The notes beneath the pieces are model-generated. The model ran no database searches. It was not told where the DNA came from and saw only the letters and a list, made by a program, of their open reading frames with translations. A program made the position numbers and the translations under genes. A DNA stretch of 64,000 nucleotides, from positions 51,239,238 through 51,303,237 of the forward strand of contig CM026426.1 of assembly GCA_014871385.1 (NCBI GenBank), read 5' to 3'. Position 1 is the first letter of the stretch. Each line of letters begins with the position of its first letter. The DNA comes from Ceratodon purpureus (Eukaryota; Streptophyta; Bryopsida; Pseudoditrichales; Ditrichaceae). This document shows, in pieces, positions 10,536-22,204 of this stretch.

Positions 10536-11276
10536 GGGTGTAAGCATGGTAAAGTGTACCAAAAAAGTGGTTAACTATTTGTCAGTTTCAGCCCTTTTGC
10601 TAAAATTATGCAAAAGTGATGGAAAAATGTTATTGAAGTCAAATAATTTTGCTAATATAGATTCTCAACTTGTTTTTGTACAACTTGGAAAAGTTTCATG
10701 CAAAGTAGACACTTTTAAGTTATTGTATGAGGGCTCTAAGTCCAAGCAAAGTGAATGTGACCACTTGAAAAAGTGGCTAGAAAAGAATCAAAAACTATCT
10801 AAAAATCACTTTTGATGATGGGGGGCCCTCTGTATGTTTAAAGGGTATTCTAAAATAGTCAATTCATATATTCATCAATTGGTTTAGGGTTCCAAAAGTG
10901 TCGCAAAAATGTTTTTTAAGAGGGTTACTTCCGCGGTACTTTTAGTGAGTTTTTTTTCACCGAACATTGTTTTTCAAATTGGAAAAAACATCCTCTAAAG
11001 ACAATAGAGGGCCCCAAATGAAGAAATCAAAACTTTGGAAAAGTTTATTTTCATGATTTAGAACTAGTGGTCAAATTAAGTATCAATTGAAGATGTTCTT
11101 TTTATGAAGTTGCTTGTTAGATACCTTGTGACACCCTAAAAAGTGACTAAAATGCTCAAAAAACTACACCAAAATGCTCAAAATCAGCTTAGAGCTTCAA
11201 AAAACAGCACACTTCATATTCACTTTCTAGTGATCACACATTGCACTTACTGGTCCACTTTACCATGCTTACACCC
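10536..11276. mobile_element. 741-bp inverted-repeat element, copy 1
   Basis: Both ends read GGGTGTAAGCATGGTAAAGTG inward, followed by T/G and ACCA, so the terminal inverted repeat is about 25 bp. The flanks show GTTT on each side (10532-10535 and 11277-11280), a candidate 4-bp target duplication. The interior is AT-rich and without credible coding sequence. A diverged copy in opposite orientation lies at about 31968-32478, which shows this is a dispersed family. The transposon superfamily is unclear. Confidence 0.7.
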
Positions 11277-11280
11277 GTTT

Positions 11281-12021
11281 CACCAAGTAGTTACTTCTAA
11301 TCGTTCCGAGCCTTACCGCAGCTCGGATAGTGTCTTCGGAACGTAACTCCTTAACTATCTCTCTCTCTCTTTCTCTCTCTCATTAGGTGTTTTGTCCACA
11401 AACCCCAACGTCTCGGAACAGTTACCGTCTCACAGCTGTCCTAGAATACTCTGGCCAGCAGGTCACACAGACGATCCCTTCCGATCCGTGAGACTACAAC
11501 GACAAACCAATCCGGATCTGGGAGAACCAGGATCCGATTATCCCTAGGCGACCCGTACCACGTTCCGAATCCCCCTCTCACAGTGTACGGAACCTCTTCA
11601 GAAGTTCAGGGAGCCCGATCAAGTACTCCTAGATCCGCTTCGACCCTAGCGACGGCTATTCCGCGTGAGGTTGGGTTGGGGACGGAACAGTGAGGCTTCA
11701 CTCCTACGACAATCCACTAAATCTTTCCGCTCAATCCCATTACCTTTCCGGTTCGGGTCTCGTCACAACTTCCATCACCTTCCTATCCGAGCTACAGCGG
11801 AACTCTCATATCCTTCCGGATCATTCACACTTAGCTGGAAACCACGCACAGTACTTGCAAAACACGAATACTTTACTGATAAGGAATACAGGGAGAAAAC
11901 ATGCAAAACAAAGACCCGGACTGCATCGCCTTCCCCGTTTAAGTAAGCAGGGGCTTTCACAAAAGCAGCGGCGCCGGCAGTTCAATCAAAAACCCTAATC
12001 CCTTATTATCTACCTAGAATC
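11281..12021. other. Spacer with CT-rich microsatellite
   Basis: No gene is recognised. A TC-rich microsatellite lies at about 11358-11382. The segment after 11400 is rich in ttccg and tccgga words, the same composition as the minus-strand gene that follows. It may be that gene's 3' flank. Confidence 0.4.
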
Positions 12022-14328
12022 CTACTTTACGACTAAACCGGATCTCCCGATCCGAAATCTACTCCTATAAATCCGGAAAGTGACGGCCAGTTGCAGCGAG
12101 AGGAATCTACCCCATCTTTGTCTTCTTGTGGCTCTCCTGCTCGCGGTCTTTCTCCTTGACCTGGTCATCCGTGGCTCAGATCCTCCTGCCCTTGCTGCCC
12201 GCTCCGCGTGACGCCGCGCACTCCGTTCCGCCTTTGACTCCTTCGCCTGGGCCTCCAAGGACAGCCGGGTAACGATTCGGTTCTTGGGAGAATTGGGGGA
12301 CTTCGGCAACATATGCACGGGAGGGGTTCCGGTCGTAGGGGTCCGAGTCCCAGTTCCGGCTGTCCCAACCGGAGAGCTCGCATAGGTTTCCGAGTCGGAC
12401 CCGGAAATCGTAATGGGGCCCTTCCCTGCCGGATCCTTCCTCTTCCTCAAAACTCTCTGAGCACCGGCACTCTCAGCAGAGGAGTCCACCACTAGCGTTC
12501 CGGTGGAGGTAGGACTGACCGTTCCGGTCTTGGCTGTGGATGAAGGGGTAAGTGCCCCCTCCTGCGTCACTCGGGTCTGTCCGGTTGGTGGAATAGCTTG
12601 TCCCCGTTCCGCTCCCGCTATCTCCCCTTGGTAATTCGCAATGATCACCTCCGATCCGAGTCTTGGAAGAGCAGCCGGCTGCACGGGCCGAGTCACCTCT
12701 TCCGTAAACGTCCGCTCTTCGGATCGTCTAACGGTGACTGTAGTCCCTGTCACCTCCGCCGGACCGGTGGAGATCGCGTAGCCTTGCTGAACCGTGCTGG
12801 CTCCGGGTGACGCCACCTGTCCTTGGTGTTCCCGGATCATATCTGCGATCGTCCGAGTCGGCTTGAAGATGTCCGCGTCGACCGCCATCTGCTCCTCCAG
12901 CTGGAGGTTGCGCTCTATTGGGGTCCGGAACCCTACCCCTCGAGATTCCCCTACAACGGTCCGAGAGGTAGATCCATGAAACGGATGGTTCCGACAAGCG
13001 GTTCCGACGCTGGGACTTCCGACTCCCGGATTGAGCAGCTACCGACCCTTCTTCACAATCTCGTTCATCGAGTGCTCGCATTTGGAGAGGATCATGATAA
13101 TCTTCTGCTTGTTCTCCAAATCTGCAGGCTGCAGTACATTCTCGTCGAACAACCGGGCCTTGTTGACGATAGCACCCGGATTCCCTACCAACTTCCAAAG
13201 CTCATCCAAGGTCTCCTCCTGCTCGGCATGGAACTTCCAGATCTCCTTGCTCTTCGTTGCCAGTTCCCTCGTAAGCTCCTGCAACTGGAGCTCCAACTGT
13301 TTCTTCTCACTCCGAAGTTTCGGGGTGTCCTTCAACAGCTCCACCTCTCGGATCACCTCCTCCGGTAAGCAACCCCTGAGAGAAGTACAGACCCTCCGGA
13401 ACAATGTCTCAATCCGATCGTAAGAGGCCTGCGCACGATGAGTCTCCTCCCCAATTCCCCGGAATAGTTCTACCGGAAATCCTCGCTCGGAACTGACCTC
13501 CTTCCGTTCCGTATCTCTCCGGGCCGTAGAGGGCTCCGCGTGCTGCGACGCAGCGCGTTCGGATCGTGACTTAGACTGAGCCTTCCTAGCGCCGGGGTTC
13601 GGAATGATCGCCGTATCGTCATCCTGTTCCATGGACGCTGTATCCGAGGTTTCGCCATGCGGATCGACATCCATCCCTGGCGGAATCTCCGAAAAGCTGA
13701 GGAAGTTCTTCGCCGTGATATAATCCTCCTCCTCCTTATCCATCAGCAAACTATACGCGTGGTAAAGGTGGTAGAGGAAAGGGGCGATCGGGGTCGGCTT
13801 CTTTCCGATCGATGGTACCATCTTCAGCACAACTTCCGCCATGAGCGCGGCCCAATTAACCGGACGTTCCCCCGTATACGCTCCGAAGATGGTGTTCCCG
13901 ACCGTAATGGTGACCTGTTCCGGTTTCAGCGGATACAGGATCAAAACGAGCAAGGCTAAGACCTGTCTCTGCCTCCTATCCTTGCAGGCATCTATCTCCT
14001 ATCCATTATTCTTATGGATCTTCCCGTGAAACCTATCCTGCACGTACCTATCCGTCCGGGTTGCCCAAAGGAGCCCGTTTTGCTCGAAGTTGTAAGTTTC
14101 TGCCCAGCGTTCCGCACTCCACAGCGTGGGCTTGCCCCGGATTGTATTGTCCCACCTATTGTCCGGTCCGTCCAGGACCTCCCTCACCATCGCCTCATTC
14201 TTCAGCAACCACGGCCGTGACAACAAACCCTGGCACCTCATCCGGGTGAGATCGGCAATTAACTCTTCCATCTCCGACTCTTTCACCGGAGTGCCGGGAC
14301 TAAGAACTCTACAGTGGACGTGCGCCAT
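12022..14328 (-). pseudogene. Retroelement accessory-ORF-like protein with two in-frame TAG codons
   Basis: One minus-strand frame runs from ATG at 14326-14328 to the stop at 12022, about 769 codons. Only two TAGs interrupt it, at 13999-14001 and 13039-13041. The N-terminal part looks globular and Trp-rich (LSRPWLLKNEAMVREVLDGP, then a Tyr/His-rich stretch near 13780-13720). In architecture it resembles the accessory ORFs that follow integrase in the retrotransposons at 44-64 kb. A coiled coil follows (about 13390-13200), then a Ser/Thr/Pro-rich region. The C-terminus is very basic (Arg-rich, 12240-12100). No gag or pol lies nearby, so this may be a stranded accessory ORF or a retroelement-derived host gene. 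The family link is inference from layout and composition, not a demonstrated homology. Confidence 0.5.
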
Positions 14329-14478
14329 TTCTACGCCTCACTTCTCTCCCTTTGCGATCCGACAGCAAGAAACCCGGCAATCCAACTGCTAGTGAATCGG
14401 AAAAGACAAAACACCTCACCGCTCTTTCACTCCCTACTCCCAGTCCGCAAAAAAGAACTCCAAACCCTAACACCCTCG

Positions 14479-14486
14479 CTTATATA
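14479..14486 (-). promoter_or_regulatory. TATA-box-like site upstream of the minus-strand ORF
   Basis: The minus strand reads GGGGTATATAAGCG, a good TATA box, about 150 bp upstream of the ATG at 14328. Spacing and orientation suit transcription of the accessory-like ORF. There is no independent evidence of use. Confidence 0.4.
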
Positions 14487-14811
14487 CCCCGGGCATCATA
14501 AACGCTGCGGCGGCCTGTAATTGCAGCCGCCACCGTACCGAGCTAGACGCCTATCCAAGTCATGATGACTTCCGCGTCGTTTTGGATCCTAGACGCGGTT
14601 TACAGTAACGGTCAGTACTCCGATCGTCAACCCGTTCCGTATTTTCTCTTCCGAGTTTCCGGAATCAAGGTTCCGAGAATACTTCCTGCGTTAACTGTTT
14701 TAAGGTTTCTAGAGTATCCGGTTTGTGTTAACTCCTATTACAGCTAGTGTCTAGCTAGTTTTTACCTAATTAACCAAAAAAAATGAAAAATTAATGGAAT
14801 ATTAACTCCGG

Positions 14812-15651
14812 ATGAGGCTCTTCCGGTTTATTCTGAGTTTCTCGGATCCCCTACCATGTACTGCAGCCGATGAGGTTGGTCCTGCTGAAGAGGCTGCTGC
14901 TCCCCTTGTGGAAGAAACCGCGCATGCTTCTTCTTTGGAATCCGAAGCTCCTGTAGAAGCGCGACGCCCTCTTTCTGTGGAGTTTGCACCTTTGAAAGCA
15001 GCATCCCCTGCTGAGGAGGTCCCCGTTATCGGTGAAGTAAGCGCACCAGAAGTTAGCGTTGTGGGGGGTGTCCGAGCTGATCCGGATACAGAGTCCAAGG
15101 CCCCACAGATGGAGGAGCCCATATTAGAACACATTTCGAACGTAGAGGAGGCTGTAACTACTCCTATTGCGGAAGAAGCGAAGCTTGTCTCTTTGCTGGA
15201 GTCTGAAGCCCCAGTGCATAGGAAGGAGACTCTCCCTGTAGAAACTGCTCCATTAGACGTGGCCTCTCTTGTTGTGGATGATCCCGACATTGTTGATGTG
15301 ACCCCTCCAGAAGTGGGTGATTGCGTTTAGGAGCTTGTTTCACCTGAGACAGTTGAGGATCTAGAGGCTTCAGCAGTGAGTGAGGTGGAGGTTGAGAATG
15401 TTCAGGCTTCAACTCTCGACGACGTTGTAGCCGACAGGGTTCCGCATCCAGAGGCCGCAGTTGCTGAAATCGTAGCCTTCGAGCCGGTCGAGGAGAGGAT
15501 TCAAGTGGGGATCGCAGAGGAGGATCCACATTGGGCAGACGCTAGTGAAGAGCACCCAGTCCCCACCCCCAGTCCCCACCTCCAGTCACCAGTACCTTGC
15601 TGCTGGGGGGCCAGAACTCGGCGACGGCGCCCGCAGTCACAGTTGCAATGA
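14812..15651 (+). pseudogene. Acidic Glu/Val/Pro-rich repeat protein, one in-frame TAG
   Basis: One frame is open from 14812 to the stop at 15649-15651, apart from TAG at 15328-15330. The protein is low-complexity, rich in Glu, Ala, Val and Pro. It holds an internal duplication of about 50 residues spaced 86 codons apart (about 14905-15058 and 15163-15315), both copies sharing LESEAPV. I recognise no domain. A possible splice acceptor (tactgcag, about 14859-14866) suggests the true exon may start inside. It lies 150 bp upstream of the B3 gene on the same strand, so it could be a separate gene or an upstream exon. The single TAG could mark it as a relic. Confidence 0.4.
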
Positions 15652-16799
15652 ATTTTGGTTGCTCCCGTGATGCATTTCCCATACTTCAGGTGGGGTCTTC
15701 TTCTCCATTCCGCGCTTATTCTCCCCAGTAGCTCATTCGATCTCCTTCATCGTTCGTTCGATTTCTCACACTGTCGTATTCGTCTTTGTGTCTCACCCAT
15801 GGCCAATCTCAATCCGGGAGAGGTAGAAGATGACGCCCGCCCCTCCTTGATCCGGGAGCTGGACGACTGCGAGGCGGTCTTCTTTGCGACTCGCGTGGAA
15901 TCCGCCATGGATCTGCACCGCATTGTAAGTCCCCTCATGTGAATTCACCTCGGTTTTGTCATTTGCCTCCAAATTCTGACCCCAACGTTGTTGGATTGTT
16001 GTGTGCAGGAAATCCCTAAAAAGTTCACAGCTGCGACCGGTTGGCCACGGGTCCTCGATGTTCAGCTCCTCACTTCAATCACACCGTGGAAGGTCTGGCC
16101 GCTGCAGCTGAAGCGCTTCGAGCCGGGGTCAAAGATGACCGCCTTCAGCATCGGCCGAGGCTAGGCTGATTTTTGTGGCGGACAACAAGGTTGTTCAAAT
16201 AGACGTCCGACCCGGCTCCGGACGTCCCCCGTCCCGGACGTGGCGTCCCCGACGCTCGCGAATTACGTCGCGGTAATAATTTTGCAACCCCGGAGGGGTA
16301 AAAACATTCCCCAGCCGTCCGATCGGCCGATCCCGCCACCACGCCCCATCTCGGCCGTCTGTTCGCGGGGACGGCCGCGGAGACGGCCGCGAAGACGGCC
16401 GCGGGGTCGTTGGGGACAGCCGCACGTCAATCCGACGGCCAAGATGCGGCCGTGCTGGCACATCGCGGGCCGTCAGATGTGGGCGACCCTCCTAGGCCGT
16501 CGAATCCCACGGCCGTCGCCGTGGCCGACCGCGGGGACAGCCTTGGGGACGGCCGCGGGATCCGACGGCCCAGATCGACCCCGGCGCAGGCCATCGGAGA
16601 CCGCTCGAGCGGCACGGCCGACCGCGGGCCGTCCGATCCCGCGGCCGTCCCCGTGGCCGTCCCCGCGGTCGGCAACGGAGACGGCCGCGGGATCGGACAG
16701 CCCGCGGCCGGCATGGTTGGCCGCGGAGGGCCGTCCGATCCCGCGGCCGTTCGCGGGGACAGCCGCGGGGACGGCCGCAAATTTTTAAAAAAAAAATCC

Positions 16800-17415
16800 C
16801 GAATCATAAAATCTTCATAACTTCTTCAAAACGTCTCCAAATCGGGCTTATGAGGTGTTTTTTGGCATCTACATTTCCTGTAGATGCCAGAAAACATCTC
16901 ATAAGTCCAATTTGGACAAGTTTTGAAGAAGTTACGGGAATTTGGAGATTTCGGGGAGTTGAGGGGTCGGCCGTCGGCGGGAACAGGGGGCCGTCCCCGG
17001 CGACGGCCGCGGGGACGGCCGCAAATTAAAAAAAAAAAAATCCCGAATCTTAAAATCTTCATAACTTCTTCAATACATATCCAAATCGGGCTTATGAGGT
17101 GTTTTTTGACATCTACATTTCCTGTAGATGCCAAAAAACATCTCATAAGTCCAATTCGGACAAGTTTTGAAGAAGTTACGGGAATTTGGAGATTTCGGGG
17201 AGTTGAGGGGTCGGCCGTCGGCGAGGACGGCCGCGGGGACGGCCGCAAATTTTAAAAAAAAAATCCCGAATCTTAAAATCTTCATAACTTCTTCAAAACG
17301 TATCCAAATCGAGCTTATGAGGTGTTTTTTGACATCTACATTTCCTGTAGATGCCAAAAAAACATCTCATAAGTCCAATTTGGACAAGTTTTGAAGAAGT
17401 TACGGGAATTTGGAG
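16800..17415. repeat. Three tandem hairpin units in the left arm of the hAT element
   Basis: Three units, at about 16805-16945, 17046-17183 and 17271-17411, share about 140 bp separated by CGGCCG-rich spacers. Each is itself an imperfect palindrome. The two arms run from cttcaaaac to catctaca over about 50 bp and close on a 5-nt loop, tttcc, flanked by tctaca and tgtaga. A fourth unit, inverted, lies at about 20365-20510. Such units would fold into long hairpins in RNA or single-stranded DNA. Confidence 0.8.
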
Positions 17416-18092
17416 ATTTCGGGAAGTTGAGGGGTTGGCCGTCGGCGGGGACGGGGGGCCGACCCCGGTGACGGCCGTGGGGACGGCCGGCCGTCCCCAG
17501 CGACGGCCGCGGGGACGGCCCCCCGTGCGCTTGGAGGCGGGGTCTCGCATGGCCTTCCTTCTTCTCTTGCGTTTTCTCTAGAGACGGCCATCCCTCCCCT
17601 CCTCCCCTCGTCCAACCTTGACAAAAAAAATTCTATTTCTAGATACTGTAAAAACAAAATCAATACCGAATTAGAAATTTCAGACATATCCCTGAAATCA
17701 TGGAAAATGTCCAAAAGATTTTGTAATCGGGACTGTGGGATCCGCCTTGATGTTGGGGTATACTTTAGAAGGAGATATTTATGCCGTTCAATTGTTGGTG
17801 CTCTACTATGGTTTGCAAACATAATCTCAATGTTTAGAAGGACGAATACATTTGTCTTGGAAATGAAATTATGGCCCATGGGCCTATAGACGAGGGAGGT
17901 ATACGATGGGGGGTACAACTTAAAAGGTAATGAGAAGCTTATAAAAAATAATATTCTTTTATTTGAAGACATTATTTCGTTAGGTAATAAAATTAAAAGA
18001 GAACTCAACATGGATTTCTCTTACATTAATATGACAAGTTTGTATGTTTTTGGCTTTAATTTTATAAGGCAAGACAAATTCTTTTTTCCATG
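17255..18092. repeat. Left arm of a long inverted repeat
   Basis: This segment is nearly identical to the reverse complement of about 19681-20530, as shown by matching translations on opposite strands and by direct comparison near 18060-18092 and 19681-19715. The arms are about 0.84 kb and are separated by about 1.6 kb of AT-rich sequence. Similarity stops abruptly at 18092 and 19681. Confidence 0.8.
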
Positions 18093-19680
18093 AAAATGCT
18101 CTTTTCCTAATTAATTGCTTTCTTGGGTATTTAAAATTATGCCCACTGTAGTTTGTATACTTAGTGTTATTGAACTTATTTCTTATGTTTTCAAATCCCA
18201 TTTTATTCTATGTAATTATAATTAACTATTTTCCAATTATTGTCTCGTGCTTTATCTAATCCTTTAATCTTTAAGAAAAAAGTCCTTTCTAAGTTAGATA
18301 TTTTTATTTAGTTTCTTCTTTTGCCATAATGTTATCATCATGACATGGTTTTTTCTATTCACTTCATACTCCTCATTTCTTCTTGTATGTCATTTCCACT
18401 CTTGCAATTATTATTATTATTTTTTATTTGATATTTTATTCTAATTATCTTTTTGATTTATTATTACCTCTCATGTACTTTTTTTATTTTTTGTTTTTTC
18501 CCTTGATATCTATCTTTTCTATACACATCTATTTCCTTCAAACCTTTTCCCATTGTAGTTTGTCTGTCTCGCGGTTATTTGTTATGTTTCATTTACTGTC
18601 ATATTGTATTTTATTTCAATTGTCTGTTTTTTATTATTGTCTTGTACATAATATAATCCCCTAATCTTTTATTTATTTTTCCTTTCTTCCGATAGGCAAA
18701 AGTAAAAAGATAGAATAGGAGACAGATTAGAGGAATATTAAATAAATAAATAGATGATGGGAGAGGAATGGAAGGATAGGAAAATGAGAAGATAAAATGG
18801 AAGAATAATGTTAAGATAAAAAACTAAAGAGACGATAGAATGGAAAAATAGTGTAATAATAAAAAGTTCAGAGTATAGAATGGAATAATAGTGTAATAAG
18901 AAAATAACAAGAAGATAGAATGGAAGGCAAATGGAAAAAGTATAAAAATAAAAGGTAGAATCGGAGACTAAAGAAAGAATACAAAATAATTAAATACTTA
19001 AATAAATAAATAAACAAATATAAATTTTTGGCTATGAAGTATGTGTTTGTATTTCCACATTTAGATGAATCCACATGTTATGTCTTTCATTCATAAAAAT
19101 AATGATTATGAATCACCTTTAAGATGGAAAAAAATCATAAGTCTCAGAATAAAAAATTGACGAGATTTGTTAAACTTTAAGCCATATAGACTCGGTGTTT
19201 GTCTAAAAGGAATGGAAGGCAAACAATGTGGCATTCACTTGCCTAAGTACTCAAATGTAATACTAGCATATCTTTCATTTCAAAAGCAAGAAACAGTTCT
19301 CTTCATGTCAACTCCCAAACCTTCAAAATTCACTCACCTTTTAAAATTAAACATCCACCCTTGTCAGATTGCTTGGTTTTTTAATTAATTAATCAATTTA
19401 TTAATTATTAGAACTAAAATTTGTTGTATTTAAATTTCTATCCTCCATCACTTATAATGAATTTTTTGTCCACCATCTCCGACTTCTAATTCAACTTTAC
19501 AATCCTCAATTCTATTTAATGTGTCCTCCAACCTCCTTCACACAATTTCAACTTCTATCTAATTTGATTTGAAATCTAATTTCTAAGTGTTACAACCTCT
19601 ACAACATACCTTCCAAATCCTCTCATTCAAATTCATTCCTAAATTTCAAGTTTATCCTTTATTTAATTCCAATGTTCCAT

Positions 19681-20530
19681 TTATGGAAAAAGGGATTTGT
19701 CTTGCCATATAAAATTATAGCCAAAAACATACAAACTTGTCATATTAATGTAAGAGAAATCCATGTTGAGTTCTCTTTTAATTTTATTACCTAACGAAAT
19801 AATGTCTTCAAATAAAAGAATATTATTTTTTATAAGCTTCTCATTACCTTTTAAGTTGTACCCCCCATCGTATACCTCCCTCGTCTATAGGCCCATGGGC
19901 CATAATTTCATTTCCAAAACAAATGTATTCGTCCTTCTAAACATTGAGATTATGTTTGCAAACCATAGTAGAGCACCAACAATTGAACGGCATAAATATC
20001 TCCTTCTAAAGTATACCCCAACATCAAGGCAGATCCCACAGTCCCGATTAAAAAATCTTTTGGACATTTTCCATGATTTCAGGGATATGTCTGAAATTTC
20101 TAATTCGGTATTAATTTTGTTTTTAAAGTATCTAGAAATAGAATTTTCTTTGTCAAGGTTGGACGAGGGGAGGAGGGGAGAAATGGCCCTCTCTAGAGAA
20201 AACGCAAGAGAAGAAGGAAGGCCATGCGAGACCCCGCCTCCAAGCGCACGGGGGGCCGTCCCCGCGGCCGTCGCTGGGGACGGCCGGCCGTCCCCACGGC
20301 CGTCACCGGGGTCGGCCCCCCGTCCCCCCCGACGGCCAACCCCTCAACTTCCCGAAATCTCCAAATTCCCGTAACTTCTTCAAAACTTGTCCAAATTGGA
20401 CTTATGAGATGTTTTTTGGCATCTACAGGAAATGAAGATGCCAAAAAACACCTCATAAGCCCGATATGGATACGTTTTAAAGAAGTTATGAAGATTTTAA
20501 GATTCGGGATTTTTTTTAAAAAAATTTGCG
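19681..20530. repeat. Right arm of the long inverted repeat
   Basis: This is the partner of 17255-18092 and contains one inverted hairpin unit (about 20365-20510). The unit here reads gaagatgcc where the left copies read gtagatgcc, so the arms have diverged slightly since duplication. Confidence 0.8.
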
Positions 20531-20564
20531 GCCGTCTCCGCGGCCGTCGCCGGGGACGGCCTCC

Positions 20565-20840
20565 CCTCCGCGGCGACGGCAAGGGGCCGTCGCTGGGGAC
20601 GGCCCCCCCACCGCGGCGACGGCAAGGGGCCGTCGCCGGGTACGGCCCCTCCCACCGCGGCGACGGCAAGGGGCCGTCGCCGGGGACGGCCCCCGCCACC
20701 GCGGCGACGGCAAGGGGCCGTCGCCGGGGACGGCCCCCCCCTCCGCGGCGACGGCAAGGGGCCGTCGCCGGGGTCGGCCCCCCCCACCGCGGCGACGGCA
20801 AGGGGCCGTCGCCGGGGACGGCCCCTTCCCGACGCGCCCG
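20565..20840. repeat. GC-rich tandem repeat, about 44-bp unit, six to seven copies
   Basis: The unit runs from ccgcggcgacggcaagg through ggccgtcgccggggacgg and a C-run. Copies differ mainly in the C-run and in single substitutions. It lies in the right part of the foldback element only. Long reading frames across it in several frames are artefacts of the repeat. Confidence 0.85.
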
Positions 20841-22204
20841 ACGGCCCCCCCCCGCTCCGCGGCGACGGCCGCACCCTCCCCCGCAACCCCTCTCCTGCGT
20901 AGAAGGTGTGCTTTCACCCTGGGGTGAAACCTATGCGGGTGATTTTTTTTTTCTAAGTCACAGGACGTCCTCTGGCGCTGGCGGACGTTCGCGGACGTCC
21001 CCACGTCCCGAGCGTCCCGGACGACCGTGACAACCCTGGCGGACAACAACATCTCCATCGGAGACATCCTGGCCTACGAGCCAATCGACGACTGCACCCT
21101 CGCCGTCCAGATAGAGCGCCATCGCCAGCCAAAGGCAAAGACTTCTAAGAAAACAGAGGAAGAGTCTGCGCTAGTGGAGGCCGCCGCCAGCTTTGCTCCG
21201 ACAGAAGCTCCTTCGAAGCCACAGAAGTGGGCGCCAACATTCTGCAAGACCCTGCGAGCCTCACACACCAAGAAGGGGACTATGTCGAGGCTGGTAAGGG
21301 CCCAGACTTGTTTTTTTGTGCATCTCTCTTCTATTCAGGAGTCCCGGAGTTGCATGGTATGCCTTCATATTTTTTGTGATAATTTGCTAAATTGACGGGC
21401 GCAGGGTTTAGCTGAGTAGGGATCTGTGAATTTGGAGGGGAGTTCTATGGTCGTTTGTTGCAGAATTGGTGTATGTAGCCACAGTGAGGTGTTTTTCCAG
21501 ATGTTGAGGATGGTTTTGATTTTTTACCTGAATCTGCGTTTTCAAGCAGGAGTGGCTCCTTTATTTTTTCTATGAAGGATGCCTCAGGTAGTCTTCTGGT
21601 ACCACGGTTGGGGATCAGGGAGTGTTTTGAGAGGATTTTAGTATTTCAGGGAGTATAGCCTTGGTCCTCACATTTTCCTGCCTTACGATAGAGAGTGCGC
21701 TGCGTTGCTTCTGCTGTCCGGTATGTCAATCTCGATCATGTTCCTGTAACGCCAATTCTCTACCTGATGCTCACCTCTCTAAGGAAAGAAATTGCCTCGA
21801 ATTCAGTCCTGAACTCTGGGTTCTCTGATGTTGAATCGGTCTCTGTGCTGAGAGTGGTGGAGCTCGGTGTGGTTTTTCTGTAAATAGAGATTTACATTCT
21901 ACTTGCTTAACACATGTTTTTGTGGTCCCAACCGCAGGACATCCCTACCTTGTACTGGCGGACCTACCTCACCGACCAGTTCGATGACCACTTCTTCACC
22001 CTTGCTGGCCCTATCGCCGAAATGCCTGTGAAAGCCTCTCGCAATGTCACCGCCAAGCAGACATTTTGTTTTTTCACCTCAGGCTGGTATAACTTCTACA
22101 AGAAGAACAAGCTCAAGCTGGGGGATACACTACTCTTCGCTAGAACAGGACCAGCCTCCTTCGAAGTCTCCGTGAAGATTCCCGGGAGCCTCTTCTTCGT
22201 GTGA

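Larger units (their letters stand above)
16186..21038. mobile_element. 4.85-kb foldback hAT-like element inserted in the B3 gene
   Basis: The element begins CAAGGTTGTTCAAATAG and ends CGTGACAACCCTG, so its ends read CA(A/G)GGTTGT inward. An exact 8-bp duplication, GCGGACAA, flanks it (16178-16185 and 21039-21046). These are hAT hallmarks. Subterminal regions at both ends are packed with GGACGTCC-type palindromes, possible transposase sites. The body consists of CpG-rich GGCCG/CGGCC repeats, hairpin units, two long inverted arms and an AT-rich centre (about 18093-19680). No transposase is encoded, so it must depend on another copy. Near-identical 203-codon ORFs in the two arms only reflect the inverted repeat. 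Confidence 0.85.
15799..22204 (+). pseudogene. Double B3-domain transcription factor gene split by a hAT element
   Basis: Exon 1 is 15799-15924 (MANLNPGEVEDD start) and the intron is 15925-16008. Exon 2 is 16009-16185, continuing at 21047-21293 after the insertion. The last intron is 21294-21937 and exon 3 is 21938-22204, ending TGA. Splice sites are GT/AG and phase 0. Removing the insertion and one extra T gives 816 nt, a protein of 271 residues. It has two B3 domains, a plant DNA-binding fold: one from EIPKKFTAATGW to NNISIGDILAYEP, and one in exon 3 from IPTLYWRTYLTD to KLKLGDTLLFARTG. The first domain carries two lesions beside the insertion: TAG at 16162-16164 where Trp is expected, and a five-T run (16170-16174) one T too long. 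The paralogue subgroup (REM-like) is not resolved. Confidence 0.8.

Noticed and set aside
16240-21030. Long reading frames of 180-270 codons in the hAT element, on both strands
   Set aside because: They run across GC-rich tandem and inverted repeats, overlap in several frames and give Arg/Pro-rich sequence. The duplicated 203-codon frames are simply the two inverted arms.
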